NCBI RefSeq assembly: GCF_020687205.1
Contig: NZ_JAJEQE010000007.1
Span: forward strand, 1 to 64,000
Source: Hominisplanchenecus faecis
Lineage (GTDB): Bacteria; Bacillota; Clostridia; Lachnospirales; Lachnospiraceae
Length of the DNA: 64,000 nt
Reading direction: 5' to 3'
In this document: positions 40,762 through 50,432 of the stretch, piece by piece
How positions within the stretch are numbered: the first letter of the stretch is position 1
Layout of the letters: the number at the start of each line of letters is the position of its first letter
Made by a program: the position numbers and the translations under genes
Notes under the pieces: model-generated
Databases searched by the model: none
What the model saw: the letters and a program-made list of their open reading frames with translations, nothing else
What the model was told of the DNA's origin: nothing

Positions 40762-41416
40762 TACAATTCATCTCCTCCTTGCGGAATAGTGAAATTCCAA
40801 AATCTGTCCGATACTCCATTTTGCCAACCAGGTATAGCAATAGTTCCATGACTTTAATACGCATAAGGTAATTGCGGTACTGTTCCGGCAGCAAGAGCAG
40901 TTCGGTAAAAATATGCTCCACGTTTTTTGTCGCTGGTGCTATAAAACAGCCGCCCGCTGTAAAAAGCCCTTGAAAATCCATGTCCTCGTCAAACGCGATT
41001 GTCCCCAGCATGATATTCAGGCTGTTTATAATCTGCGGCAGATAAGCCACCACTGAAACACCAACAAAAGGGTTTTTCCCAAAATCACAGCTTTTCAGGT
41101 GGCTTGCACCATTGAAAACAGAAATATAATGGTCGCTCATAACCATCTCCGGCTGGTTGCTGAACAGCATATTCACTCGCCCATGAAAGCAATAGGTGAC
41201 TTCAATAAAACGATCCTTACATTGGATGTTCTTTTGAATTGGAGTTGTGATATGAACATTGCTATAAACAATTTCAGCACCAGGCATCACTTCAAAGCTC
41301 TGCATGGTGCCTTTCCCAAATTTTGGAGAAATTGTATATATCTTTGAATCCTTTTCAACGGAACAGTTACCGATCAGCTCATGGAAGAACAGGAGGTCAT
41401 TTTCCATTCTCCTCAA
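40754..41416 (-). CDS. AraC-like ligand-sensing domain protein lacking HTH
   Basis: 220 residues (218 if the ATG at 41407 is used; the first candidate is a TTG behind AAGGAGG). The sequence (ISPKFGKGTMQSFEVMPGAE, IVYSNVHITTPIQKN, FIEVTYCFHGRVNMLFSNQP, FNGASHLKSCDFGKNPFVGV) matches the N-terminal half of AraC regulators of the YbtA-like group, but it ends before the two HTH motifs. The stop overlaps the start of the ABC gene, an arrangement too neat for random truncation. It could modulate the full AraC protein at 44530 or sense substrate for the transporter. Confidence 0.6.
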   Translation of the reverse strand: MRRMENDLLFFHELIGNCSVEKDSKIYTISPKFGKGTMQSFEVMPGAEIVYSNVHITTPIQKNIQCKDRFIEVTYCFHGRVNMLFSNQPEMVMSDHYISVFNGASHLKSCDFGKNPFVGVSVVAYLPQIINSLNIMLGTIAFDEDMDFQGLFTAGGCFIAPATKNVEHIFTELLLLPEQYRNYLMRIKVMELLLYLVGKMEYRTDFGISLFRKEEMNCNE

Positions 41417-42890
41417 GGTTCTGCCTCCTTTCTGACCGCAAGAAAAAATCGCGTAGTCGATGCAGATTGTCGTAGGAAAGTGGGTAATCTTCCTGCTGTT
41501 TTCCGTTATCTAAATGAATCACTCTTGTACAGGCTGCCGCTAAAAATTCGTAATCATGGGTTACAACAAAAATCACCTTTCCCATTTTAGAAAGCGTTTG
41601 AAATAACCCCGCAACCTGAATCATGCTGTCATAATCAAGTCCGCTAGTCGGTTCATCAAAAATCAAAACATCCTTACGGCATACCATACTGACTGCCACG
41701 GCCGCACGCTGCTTCTGGCCCCCGGAAAGTGTATTGGGATGGTGAGTACGGTACTCATAAATACCCAGCCGTTCCATTGCCTGTTTTGCTGCGTCCAAAT
41801 CAGGATGCTTAATTCCAAATACACATTCCTTTTCCAACGTATCGGCAAATAACTGATAGCTTACGTCCTGCATCACCATATAGGAGTGTTTTAATCGGCT
41901 CTTTGCGTTCAGTTCTTTACCATCCCAAAGAATCTGTCCCGTACAGTTTGTGTGTAGGCCGCATAGTGTTCTGGAAAATGTAGATTTTCCGGCTCCGTTA
42001 TGGCCGATAATTCCTATGATTTCTCCCGGTGCCGCATTCAAATTCAAATCGTCCAGAACCAGCTTTTTCTTATAGAACAAGGATAAGTTCCTGACTTCCA
42101 AAATCGGCTTTTGAGAATTTTCAGCAAAGGCTCTTGGCTGTACCTTTGACAAATCTAAAGCGCGAAGTCCCATACTGTGCCGCTGTTCCTCAGGAATAGA
42201 AAGAAACTGGCTCGGAGAAAACACAGCAGATATAGCCCCGTTTTCCATATACACAATGCGGTCAACTAATTCCCTCAGATAATAAATCCTATGTTCTGCA
42301 ATTAGAATGGTCTTGCCTTGTTTCTTTAGGAGTTCAAGTGTACGCCGCAAATCCTCAATAGCATCCATATCCAGATTGGAAGATGGTTCATCTAACAAGT
42401 AAATACTCGGAGACATAGCATAGATGGACGCAAACGCCACCTTTTGTTTTTCACCGCCAGACAATTCAAATATGCTTCTCCCCGTCAGATGTGCTATATC
42501 TAAATCCGCAACTGTCTTTGAAATGCGTTCTTTCATTTTTTCCCTTGGATAAGTCAGATTTTCCATTCCAAAGGAGATTTCACTGTCTGTATCTACATTA
42601 AAAAATTGAGAGCGTGGATTTTGGAATACAGACCCCACATACTCGGACACTTCGTATATGGGATAATCCTGTATATCTTTACCGTCAACATAGGTTGTGC
42701 CGGTGACTTCTCCCGGATAAAAGTATGGAATCAGGCCATTCACAAGACGGGTCAATGTAGTTTTTCCACAGCCGCTTCGCCCACACAACAGCACACACTC
42801 ACCTTTGTTGATTGTCAAATCAACATCGCGCAGTCCGCCATTTTGTAATGATTCCTGATAGGTAAAAGAAACCTTGTCAAAACGGATCAT
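41397..42890 (-). CDS. Energy-coupling factor (ECF) transporter ATPase, two-domain
   Basis: 497 residues, two ABC ATPase domains in one chain. Domain 1: CGRSGCGKTTLTRLVNGLIP (Walker A), FELSGGEKQKVAFASIYAMS (signature), IYLLDEPSSNLD. Domain 2: IGHNGAGKSTFSRTLCGLHT, TLSGGQKQRAAVAVSMVCRK, VLIFDEPTSGLDYDS. This is the EcfA-EcfA' fusion that energises ECF importers. ATG at 42890 overlaps the EcfT stop (TAATG). An upstream in-frame extension to 42959 lies inside EcfT and is not used. Confidence 0.9.
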   Translation of the reverse strand: MIRFDKVSFTYQESLQNGGLRDVDLTINKGECVLLCGRSGCGKTTLTRLVNGLIPYFYPGEVTGTTYVDGKDIQDYPIYEVSEYVGSVFQNPRSQFFNVDTDSEISFGMENLTYPREKMKERISKTVADLDIAHLTGRSIFELSGGEKQKVAFASIYAMSPSIYLLDEPSSNLDMDAIEDLRRTLELLKKQGKTILIAEHRIYYLRELVDRIVYMENGAISAVFSPSQFLSIPEEQRHSMGLRALDLSKVQPRAFAENSQKPILEVRNLSLFYKKKLVLDDLNLNAAPGEIIGIIGHNGAGKSTFSRTLCGLHTNCTGQILWDGKELNAKSRLKHSYMVMQDVSYQLFADTLEKECVFGIKHPDLDAAKQAMERLGIYEYRTHHPNTLSGGQKQRAAVAVSMVCRKDVLIFDEPTSGLDYDSMIQVAGLFQTLSKMGKVIFVVTHDYEFLAAACTRVIHLDNGKQQEDYPLSYDNLHRLRDFFLRSERRQNLEENGK

Positions 42891-43630
42891 TAGCCTGCAC
42901 CTCCTTTCAATTTCAGCCAGATTGACACCGACATAAACAAAGTGAACAGGATAAAACATACGGCATCCGCAACACTAAAGTGGATTTCCTGCAAGCAGGT
43001 TCGGGGCTTCGGATTTTCCAGCCCCCTTGTAACAGCCGCCGCCGACAATTCATCCGCCACTTTCAGTGCTGACATCATCATCGGAACATAGATACATTCC
43101 ACTGTTCGGGCCGGATGGGTCAGCAGACTTTTGACGGTTGGAGCTACATCGCGCATCCGCATGGCGTCGCTGATATAGCCCCAATCCTCATGCACCATAG
43201 GAAAATAGCGGAGCATGACCGTCAGAGGAATAACCATTGCTTTTGGCATATGAATACGGTTCATGGCCGCCATAAATTCATTTACCCTTGTCGTGCTGAC
43301 TAAAATACCTCCGAGCATGGCACAAGGAAAGATTTTACGGATAAATACGGTAAATGTTACAATCGCAATCTGCAAAGTCCCTGTCAAATAATTTGTTCCA
43401 ATGATATGCAGAACAACCATTCCCGCATAGACAGCAGCCATTCTTACCGTAAACCGCTTTGCTCCTACAAGGATGCCGAGAATCACAACGCATACAACCA
43501 GCGCAATCTCATAGAGTAAAGAGGGCGCAAGGAACAACGCAACATTTCCGACGATCAACAGATATAGTTTTGTGCGAGGATCTAAATATAATGTGGCAAG
43601 TGTGTCTTTTGTTTGCAGTTGCATCTCCAT
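42890..43630 (-). CDS. ECF transporter T component (EcfT-like)
   Basis: 246 residues, CbiQ/EcfT family. Five to six hydrophobic segments, and the two Ala-Arg/Ser coupling motifs in the C-terminal half, seen as IYVPMMMSALKVADELSAAA and VTRGLENPK; these helices dock on the ATPases. It links the substrate-binding S component to EcfA. Start overlaps the S gene stop (TAATG). Complete. Confidence 0.85.
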   Translation of the reverse strand: MEMQLQTKDTLATLYLDPRTKLYLLIVGNVALFLAPSLLYEIALVVCVVILGILVGAKRFTVRMAAVYAGMVVLHIIGTNYLTGTLQIAIVTFTVFIRKIFPCAMLGGILVSTTRVNEFMAAMNRIHMPKAMVIPLTVMLRYFPMVHEDWGYISDAMRMRDVAPTVKSLLTHPARTVECIYVPMMMSALKVADELSAAAVTRGLENPKPRTCLQEIHFSVADAVCFILFTLFMSVSIWLKLKGGAG

Positions 43631-44235
43631 TACACTACTCCGGCCTTTTCAAAATGCTTTTTCAATAGTTTCTGGCCTACAAGACCGCTGATAGCAGCAC
43701 AGATCAACACGCCGATAATCATTGCCGGGAGCATCCAGTTTTGCGCGGTTGAAACCATTGTGTCCATATAGGTCTGTTCTGTTCCCTTTTCTACCAAATA
43801 TTGCACATAGGCGTCGCGGTCAAACCAAAGCATACCGTAGGAGAAAACTGGGCTGAGAACAAAAATCATGTAGGACAACAGGTTACGCCCTTTGTTTCTA
43901 AAGTTCCCGGAACCGGCCAGCAGATCGGCCACAACGCCGAGAATACAATATGCCAAACACATAGACCAGTACATACCGAGTACGAACAGTACACCTCCTA
44001 CCAAAATACCGGTGACAATGATTGGGCCATGCTTCGGCACCTTCGCCAGTATCAGCATATAAACCGGGCCGCACAGCAGCGCAATAGACAGCGGGCAAAG
44101 GAAAGTCAGTACAGGGAAGAACCCAAAGATAGCCTCGCCAATCATGGCACATACCATGTACAAAGCAGCAAGGATGCCGGTGGTAATCAAATCACGCACA
44201 GACAGCCCTTTTTTCATTTGTTGTGAATTAGACAT
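43630..44235 (-). CDS. ECF transporter S component, MptD/Trep_Strep family
   Basis: 201 residues. Six predicted membrane segments: LSVRDLITTGILAALYMVCA, FFPVLTFLCPLSIALLCGP, GGVLFVLGMYWSMCLAYCIL, then AGSGNFRNKGRNLLSYMIFV. The pattern (small Gly-rich loop SGNFRNKGRN in particular) is that of TIGR02185 / MptD-type S components, whose ligand is undetermined; those found with AraC and ABC-pair genes are thought to take up metal chelates or cofactors. ATG at 44235 is behind GGAGG; a TTG two codons upstream is possible. First gene of the leftward operon. Confidence 0.8.
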   Translation of the reverse strand: MSNSQQMKKGLSVRDLITTGILAALYMVCAMIGEAIFGFFPVLTFLCPLSIALLCGPVYMLILAKVPKHGPIIVTGILVGGVLFVLGMYWSMCLAYCILGVVADLLAGSGNFRNKGRNLLSYMIFVLSPVFSYGMLWFDRDAYVQYLVEKGTEQTYMDTMVSTAQNWMLPAMIIGVLICAAISGLVGQKLLKKHFEKAGVV

Positions 44236-44529
44236 TTTCAACGTCCTCCTATTTATTATTTGCTGGCAGAAGCCTCATTGACCTACGCACAAAATCGTGA
44301 TAGAATTGCTGTGATTAGAGTCAGCTAACCAGCCAGTAATGCCATTCTACTCAGTGATTTTTTTGGTGTCAAATCCGGCAAAAAAGGTCAAAACAGGAGT
44401 TAAAAGTGGAAAAACAACCGGATATATCAGTGCTTTTTGTGGTTTTGCTGACAGCCTTTGCGACATTTTGGAGCATAAAAAAAGATACTGCGGATTATTC
44501 CGACTACATAAGAAACGGGGGTGAGCAGG

Positions 44530-45528
44530 ATGCAGACCGATTCTACACAGGCCGCGCACGAATTAGGGGATGCTTCTTTTTATCTGCATGATTATCATTT
44601 TCGACAGGATAATCATAATGGAATCTGCACCTTGCAGCCGCAAAACAGACAAGGCTATGGAAATATCTATCAGGTTCAACCGACAGATGGATTATTCCTG
44701 TCAACCGGAAGCTGGATACCATACGCCTCAATGGAACGCAAATATGAGATCAATCAAAAGCTGGTGAAAATTTATTATTTGGAATCCGGCGGTGTTACCC
44801 TGATCCAGAATGGGCGGAAAGCCCAACCTATCACAGAGGGAATCCACCTTTATCTAAATAAGCCGTCACAGGGGCGAGTATTATATCAACCCAATATACC
44901 AATCAGCTATGCGTCAGTTTTGCTGTTTGAAGATTACATAGAGAAAAATCTGCAAGACCGTTTTACCCCGGACGATTTTGACTATGCAGAGGTTTATGAT
45001 TGGAAAGCTTTTGATTATAATACCCCGGAAATTGGAACCCTGTTTTTGCAGATACGGGATAAACTGATTGCTGGCGAAACCTCCCGTCTTTACTACGAAA
45101 GCAAAGTAGGTGAACTGCTTTCTATTGTGGCAGGCAACTTTCATAAACAGCGACAGGAGATAGCATCTAAACACCAGTCTCTTTCCAAACAAGAGAAAAA
45201 GGCGCTGGAATCTGTACGTCTGGCTATTGAACAGAATATTTTGAACCCGCCAGAACTCTCGCAGCTTTGCAAAATAGCAGCAATGGGACAAACTAAACTT
45301 CGAGAATCATTCAAAAAAATGTATGGTGTTCCTATTGGGACATACATTCGACAATCCAAAATGAAATATGCTTCACTGTTACTTAAAAAGAATGAATTAT
45401 CAATTTCATCTATAGCCAAACATTTAGGGTATCAAAACGCAAGTAAATTTTCTAGCGCTTTTAAAAACTATTTTAATCAATCGCCTGAAATTTACCGAAA
45501 AAATAATTATAATATGCGTAAAGATTAG
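44530..45528 (+). CDS. AraC-family transcriptional regulator
   Basis: 332 residues, ATG at 44530 behind GGGGGTGAG. N-terminal cupin-like sensor (residues 1-210) and a C-terminal double helix-turn-helix: LSQLCKIAAMGQTKLRESFK and ISSIAKHLGYQNASKFSSAF KNYFNQSPEIYRK, the AraC/XylS signature. It resembles YbtA-like regulators of siderophore loci. It is divergent from the ECF/ABC operon with about 295 bp between, so it most likely activates it from that intergenic region. Followed by a terminator. Confidence 0.9.
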   Translation: MQTDSTQAAHELGDASFYLHDYHFRQDNHNGICTLQPQNRQGYGNIYQVQPTDGLFLSTGSWIPYASMERKYEINQKLVKIYYLESGGVTLIQNGRKAQPITEGIHLYLNKPSQGRVLYQPNIPISYASVLLFEDYIEKNLQDRFTPDDFDYAEVYDWKAFDYNTPEIGTLFLQIRDKLIAGETSRLYYESKVGELLSIVAGNFHKQRQEIASKHQSLSKQEKKALESVRLAIEQNILNPPELSQLCKIAAMGQTKLRESFKKMYGVPIGTYIRQSKMKYASLLLKKNELSISSIAKHLGYQNASKFSSAFKNYFNQSPEIYRKNNYNMRKD

Positions 45529-45572
45529 AATCACTTGCCATTTTTTTAGAAATTTTTTAATTATATTATCAC

Positions 45573-45606
45573 AAAAAAGAGGCGCTAAGTTTGCACCTCT
45601 TTTTAT
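45573..45606 (+). terminator. Rho-independent terminator of the AraC gene
   Basis: AAAAAGAGGCGC pairs with GCACCTCTTTTT (one mismatch), loop TAAGTTT, T-tract follows. Confidence 0.7.
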
Positions 45607-45691
45607 TGTAAAATTCATACTCATTCTCTAATTTGTTTTTTTAAGGTAATCTAAACTATTGAAGACGCTCTAAAAATCAACATATTAATTT

Positions 45692-47635
45692 TCAAAGTAT
45701 GCCGTATCCCATGATCGTTCCGTTATTGATATCATAGCTTCTCTTGTTCACGGCATCACTGGAGTTTCCCTCTACCGTATATACGGTACTTCCCTCAATT
45801 TTCTCCACGATTCCCACATGGTCTGAGGTTCCGTCCCCGTTCCAGTCAAAGAAGATCAGGGTTCCGGGTGCTGGCGAATATCCTCTGCTCTTCCATTTTC
45901 CCTTGCCCTGAAACCACGCGATCCCATCATCGCATAGGGAGAACTTCGGCATCTTGCCGCTCTCGATCAGTCCTGCCTGATCCCCACACCAGCTGGCAAA
46001 GCAGGCACACCACGCCACATGGCTGTCAAATCCATACCATGACCAGAACTTCTGGCCTCCTTCATTTCCAAGCTGGGTAAGTGCCACGGATACGATCTGG
46101 CCGTTGCCTCCAAACAGGCCGGCAAACAATCCGCCGCTGGAATAATACTTCAGGACGTGAGGGACGTATTCTGGATCGCCATAGGCACTCCAGCCATGCG
46201 AAGCAGCCTGATCATTGGAAAACTGCAGAGCATTTTCTGCACTGTAGCCCCCGTAGTTTCGGAGCGCCCACGTTATGTATCCGTTGCCGTAGTTATACCC
46301 TTGCAGGGACAGCTTCAGCTTATCCATGTCCTGGGGGCTGGTGCATCCGGCTTCCTTCAGGCAGTCCGCATAATACTGGATTCCTACATGTATGGAATAG
46401 TCGGCATCCTGGATGGCATTCGGGCTGTTGGAATACCGGGTGTTGTATGGGCACTCACTGCTCTGCATGGGATCGGTCCCCCGGCCGCCAGATTCCTGCA
46501 TCATGATTGCCTGTATCACGGAAACGTATTCGAGGATTCCATACTGGTTGGCGTATTTCTGGATGGTTGCCGTATAGGAAAGTACTTCCTGGCTGAGTGC
46601 TTCGTTGCTCTCTGAGCTTCCAGAGAATGCCGCACCGCCAATGATCCCGACCATGATAACCAGAAGCAGAACCATGACCGCTCCGGCGGCTCCCAGTGCA
46701 TCCATCATGGACTGCACCGTTTTCGCTGCCGCTTCTACAGCGGCCTTAGCTGCCTTGAAGGTATTCTCTCCTGCCCTTGCCGTTTTCTGTATCCGGCGGA
46801 CTCCATCGGAAGTCTGCAAGGCGGCTTTCTTCGCCGCCTGCTTCGCTGCCCTTCGTTCCATCTGCTTCTGCATCCGGGCTGTCAGGGCGTTGGAACTGGC
46901 CACCCGGAGCTTCTGCTCTGGCTGGATGCTGATCTTCACAGATGGAGGGGCGGTCTTAATAGTACGCCGCTGTATGGTCTTCGGCTCCAACTGTTTCCGT
47001 GGCTTTTCCTTGATCCGGATGGTTTCCGGCTGTTTCTGGCGGATGGCATTCTGCCTTGCGGTATCTCCGGCCTTGCTTTTCTGGTTTTGTCTTTTGATGG
47101 AAAGCGATCCACCTTCCGACATTTCCTGTCCATTCTGGATTCTTGGTGTCTCCCTGGCAGCCCGGATCTTCTGCTCTTTTGTTTTGACGGCATCTGAAAC
47201 CGCCTTTTGCCGCTGGGCATTCTGAATCTGTACTTCCCGGCTCTTCTGCTCGGGTGCTTCCCGGCTAGCAGGATCGGCGGTCTGTGTGTCCCCTGTTCCT
47301 CTGGCGGTTTCTTTCTCCGCTTCTTTTTCTACTTCTTTTTTGCCAGCGGCTCTCTGTTTGATCTTCTCGTAGGAAGTCTGTGCGGCTGTCTTTCCGGCTC
47401 TGGTTACAGTTCTGCCTGTCTTTCTTGCAGCCCATTCCTCTGCGGATGTGACTTTCCCACTGGCATATTCGGATGGGGACTGTTCTCCCATGTCATTGTC
47501 CCTGGCATTTGCGATGGTCTGGGATTTTTCCTTGCTCTCCAGTATGGCCGTCCGCATCAGCTCCTTGGGGATTCTGGAGGCAGGATTTTTGGTCTTTGGT
47601 TTTGTTGTAACTTCTTTGGTTTTGATATCCTTCAT
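45692..47635 (-). CDS. Cell-wall hydrolase of conjugation system (lysozyme-like + CHAP)
   Basis: 647 residues, CD1108-type mobile element protein. Residues 1-310 are charged, Lys/Gln/Arg-rich and cytoplasmic; a transmembrane helix VMVLLLVIMVGIIGGAAFSG follows near residue 330; then a lysozyme-like lytic domain (SVIQAIMMQESGGRGTDPMQ, YSIHVGIQYYADCLKEAG, YNYGNGYITWALRNYGG), and a C-terminal CHAP amidase with catalytic CACFASWCGD and HVGIVEKIEG. It opens peptidoglycan for the mating channel. GGAGG precedes the ATG. It is the last gene of the leftward transfer operon. Confidence 0.9.
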   Translation of the reverse strand: MKDIKTKEVTTKPKTKNPASRIPKELMRTAILESKEKSQTIANARDNDMGEQSPSEYASGKVTSAEEWAARKTGRTVTRAGKTAAQTSYEKIKQRAAGKKEVEKEAEKETARGTGDTQTADPASREAPEQKSREVQIQNAQRQKAVSDAVKTKEQKIRAARETPRIQNGQEMSEGGSLSIKRQNQKSKAGDTARQNAIRQKQPETIRIKEKPRKQLEPKTIQRRTIKTAPPSVKISIQPEQKLRVASSNALTARMQKQMERRAAKQAAKKAALQTSDGVRRIQKTARAGENTFKAAKAAVEAAAKTVQSMMDALGAAGAVMVLLLVIMVGIIGGAAFSGSSESNEALSQEVLSYTATIQKYANQYGILEYVSVIQAIMMQESGGRGTDPMQSSECPYNTRYSNSPNAIQDADYSIHVGIQYYADCLKEAGCTSPQDMDKLKLSLQGYNYGNGYITWALRNYGGYSAENALQFSNDQAASHGWSAYGDPEYVPHVLKYYSSGGLFAGLFGGNGQIVSVALTQLGNEGGQKFWSWYGFDSHVAWCACFASWCGDQAGLIESGKMPKFSLCDDGIAWFQGKGKWKSRGYSPAPGTLIFFDWNGDGTSDHVGIVEKIEGSTVYTVEGNSSDAVNKRSYDINNGTIMGYGIL

Positions 47636-47666
47636 CTCTCACCTCCAGTCCCGGCTTGTCCCGCTC

Positions 47667-50006
47667 TTACGCTTCGCCCGGCTTGGTCGTCATCAGGCGG
47701 TACAGTTTTGTATTTCTTGGAAACGAATTTTCAAACGGCACCAGATTTCCGGAACAGCGGATCAGACCATGGCCGGCACCCACATTGGTGATGTAGGATA
47801 ACTGGTTGTCTGAAATATTCAGAAGTGCCGCCAGCTCATCCCGGTCGGTGATAGCCTGATTCAAAAGGATCAGGAACTCACTGTTCGCCAGCATCAGGCG
47901 GGCGGTATCGGATTTCAGAAGTTCCTCAACGTTCTGGGTAAGTCCGGTTACAAATCCGGAATACTTACGGATACGCTTGTACAGGCGGTAGAAAAAGTCC
48001 GCACTGTATTCATAGCGGAACAGCAGATAAAACTCATCCGCAAAGATCCATGTCGTTTTTCCCTTCTTCCAGTTCTGGATCACACGGTTGAAAATCGAAT
48101 CCAGTGTGACCAGCATGCCAAGGGGCATCAGCTGTTCGCCCAGCTCCCGGATGTCATAGTCGATGATACGGCTCTTCGTGTTGACATTGGTTTCCTGGGC
48201 AAAGGTGTTCAGACTGCCATTGATAAACAGTTCCGAAGACAGAGCCAGCCCTCTGGCTTCTTCCTCCGGCTGGAGCATGAGTTGTCGGTACAGGTCCTTT
48301 AAGGTCGGCACCTGCCCTTTGTAACCGCCCCTCATATAATCCCGGTACACATCTGCGGTGCAGCGGTCAAGGATGGATTTCTCCTTTGCCGAAAGGTTTC
48401 CGGCTCCTACGAGCTGCTCAAACAGGGAAAGGATAAATTCTGACTTCTCAATCAGAGGATTTCGGTCATTGCCATAGGCAGAATCCATATCCAGTGCATT
48501 CAGATGGGTATCCGAGGTTGCCGAGATCCGGATGACCTCTCCGTTTAAGGCTTCCACCAGAGAAGCAAACTCCGACTCCGGATCGAGGATGAGGATGTCA
48601 TCTTCCGTGGAAAGGGCAAGGTCTACGATCTCCTCTTTTGCCGAGAAGCTCTTGCCGGAGCCGCTGACACCCAGTCGGAAAGAGTTGCCGTTTAACAGCT
48701 TCCTTCGGTCTGCCACCAGCATATTTTTGCTGACGGCATTCTGCCCATAATAGATGCCTCCCGGCTGCATGATTTCCTGCGTATGGAACGGGATCAGGAC
48801 GGCGGTGGATTCTGTAGTAAGGGTACGCACTGCATCGATTTTCCGCAGGCCATACGGCAGGACGGTATTCAGTCCATCGACCTGTTGCCACTTCAAAGTT
48901 GCCATCTGGCAGAGGTGTTTTCTCGCAATGGAATACAGGGTTTCCGTATCGGAGTCCAGTTGTTTCTTGCTGTCTGCCATATGTACCATTGTCAGGATGC
49001 CGAACATCATCCTCTGATCCCTGGTGGTCAGATCGTCCAGCATTTCCTTGGTCTCTTTTCTCTGCAGCTCCATGTCATAGGGAACTACGGCTGAAAAGTT
49101 ATTGTTGGCATTCTGGCGTCTCTGCCAGTTGGTGACGTTTGTCTCCACGCCCAGCAGTCGGTTCTGGATCTCACGCACCGCTTCGTCTGTCGGTACGGGG
49201 ATGATATCAATGGACAGCATCAGGTTCCTGCCAAGGCTGCACAGTTCGGAGATCATCTCATCCTTTACATAGCTGGCGTAATCTTCCATAAAAAGGACTC
49301 TGCCGTACTGCTCGCCCAGCTTGAAATGGTCGTTATGGAATTCCATCGTGTCCGGGCAGATCCAGTCTTTGAAGCTGTGTCCTTTTTTCGCAAAGGCTTT
49401 CATGTCAAATGGAAAACTCTGTGGAACGTCTGCCTTGAAAAAGTCCCGGAAGATCTGTAGCCTCTGCTCTGCATCCAGCTCTTCCCCAATAGAGGACAGC
49501 TTGGCCAGATGGGTGATGATGTCCGTTCCCACACGTGCGAAATAGGTTCTGGCTTCATCGATGTTTTTCTTGTGGACGCTGATGGTCAGATAGCGTTCTT
49601 GGTAGATACTGTTGTTGGTACCGGAGATCTTGGAAAGGAGCATGTCATTGTACTCTTTCCGGTACTCGTCCAGACCGTCCCCTTTCATCGGGATCAGCAG
49701 GGACTGCTCAAACTCTTCCTTGTTGATCTTACGATTGTTCAGGGTGATCTTCGCCGTACAGCCAGAATCCAGTGCATTTAAAAGTTCAGAGTAGTCCAGG
49801 AACATTTCCGTCTTGTCCGCTTTACTGGCAATGGAATAGTTGATATCCGTAAACCGGAATGTCCTAGAATACTTGCTCTCCACCTGAAAAATACCATCTG
49901 GCCAGATCTTGCGAATCGGGATGGCCTGCTGGACAGACTTCGGTACTTTAAATTTTTCCTTGTCCTGTTTCAGTGTCTGACTCAGGGTTTTAATCAAAGG
50001 CATCAC
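47667..50006 (-). CDS. VirB4-like conjugation ATPase
   Basis: 779 residues, VirB4/TraE family of type IV secretion ATPases. Walker A is in NSFRLGVSGSGKSFSAKEE near residue 440, Walker B in TTWIFADEFYLLF near residue 670, plus the C-terminal TGLTQNVEELLKSDTARLML and NSEFLILLNQA elements. It powers assembly of the mating channel and substrate passage. The gene overlaps the prgI-like gene by 17 bp. Complete, no frameshift. Confidence 0.93.
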   Translation of the reverse strand: MMPLIKTLSQTLKQDKEKFKVPKSVQQAIPIRKIWPDGIFQVESKYSRTFRFTDINYSIASKADKTEMFLDYSELLNALDSGCTAKITLNNRKINKEEFEQSLLIPMKGDGLDEYRKEYNDMLLSKISGTNNSIYQERYLTISVHKKNIDEARTYFARVGTDIITHLAKLSSIGEELDAEQRLQIFRDFFKADVPQSFPFDMKAFAKKGHSFKDWICPDTMEFHNDHFKLGEQYGRVLFMEDYASYVKDEMISELCSLGRNLMLSIDIIPVPTDEAVREIQNRLLGVETNVTNWQRRQNANNNFSAVVPYDMELQRKETKEMLDDLTTRDQRMMFGILTMVHMADSKKQLDSDTETLYSIARKHLCQMATLKWQQVDGLNTVLPYGLRKIDAVRTLTTESTAVLIPFHTQEIMQPGGIYYGQNAVSKNMLVADRRKLLNGNSFRLGVSGSGKSFSAKEEIVDLALSTEDDILILDPESEFASLVEALNGEVIRISATSDTHLNALDMDSAYGNDRNPLIEKSEFILSLFEQLVGAGNLSAKEKSILDRCTADVYRDYMRGGYKGQVPTLKDLYRQLMLQPEEEARGLALSSELFINGSLNTFAQETNVNTKSRIIDYDIRELGEQLMPLGMLVTLDSIFNRVIQNWKKGKTTWIFADEFYLLFRYEYSADFFYRLYKRIRKYSGFVTGLTQNVEELLKSDTARLMLANSEFLILLNQAITDRDELAALLNISDNQLSYITNVGAGHGLIRCSGNLVPFENSFPRNTKLYRLMTTKPGEA

Positions 50007-50424
50007 CCCTTCCTCTTCGCTTCTTTGGTTTCTTCTGTTTCGTCCGCTTCTTTTCCAGAAGTTCCGCTCCGTTTCCCATCATTTTCTCACCCAGCCGCAG
50101 GCTCTCTTCCATGCAGGAAAAGTACAGGTTCTCCGACTTAAATACCAGCCGCTTCGGGTACAGCAGTTCGGATTTAATGACTACCCATGCAAACTGTTCT
50201 GCCGTCATGCCGTGGTAACGAAAAAAGCCGCAGGCTGCAAAGGGAGCCGTCCCAAGGATGCACAGCCATCCGGTTACCTGTTCCCCGGCATATTTCCGGG
50301 TGACAAAATAGATTCCAAGGGCTGCCAGGATCGCCAGTACCGAAAATAAGCACTGCCGGAAGCTTAAGCCCCAGAACATTGACTCCTGATAGTCTCGGAT
50401 TTCTTTATTCATTTTCACTTCCAT
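49990..50424 (-). CDS. PrgI family membrane protein (VirB3-like)
   Basis: 144 residues. Two adjacent transmembrane segments (CLFSVLAILAALGIYFVTRK and GWLCILGTAPFAACGFFRYH) after the motif YQESMFWGLSFRQ, typical of PrgI family proteins that take the place of VirB3 in Gram-positive conjugation systems. The C-terminus is basic (KKRTKQKKPKKRRGRGD). Always next to virB4, as here. Confidence 0.85.
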   Translation of the reverse strand: MEVKMNKEIRDYQESMFWGLSFRQCLFSVLAILAALGIYFVTRKYAGEQVTGWLCILGTAPFAACGFFRYHGMTAEQFAWVVIKSELLYPKRLVFKSENLYFSCMEESLRLGEKMMGNGAELLEKKRTKQKKPKKRRGRGDAFD

Positions 50425-50432
50425 GTTGTTTT

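Noticed and set aside
44406-44591. 61-codon frame before the AraC gene with a hydrophobic segment
   Set aside because: It has an AGGAG and a GTG start but overlaps the AraC start in another frame and lies in the regulatory gap; no similarity recognised. A leader peptide cannot be excluded but is unsupported.
46605-47801. Long rightward frames opposite the cell-wall hydrolase gene
   Set aside because: Shadows of a low-complexity Lys/Gln/Arg-rich coding region; no ribosome sites or domains.
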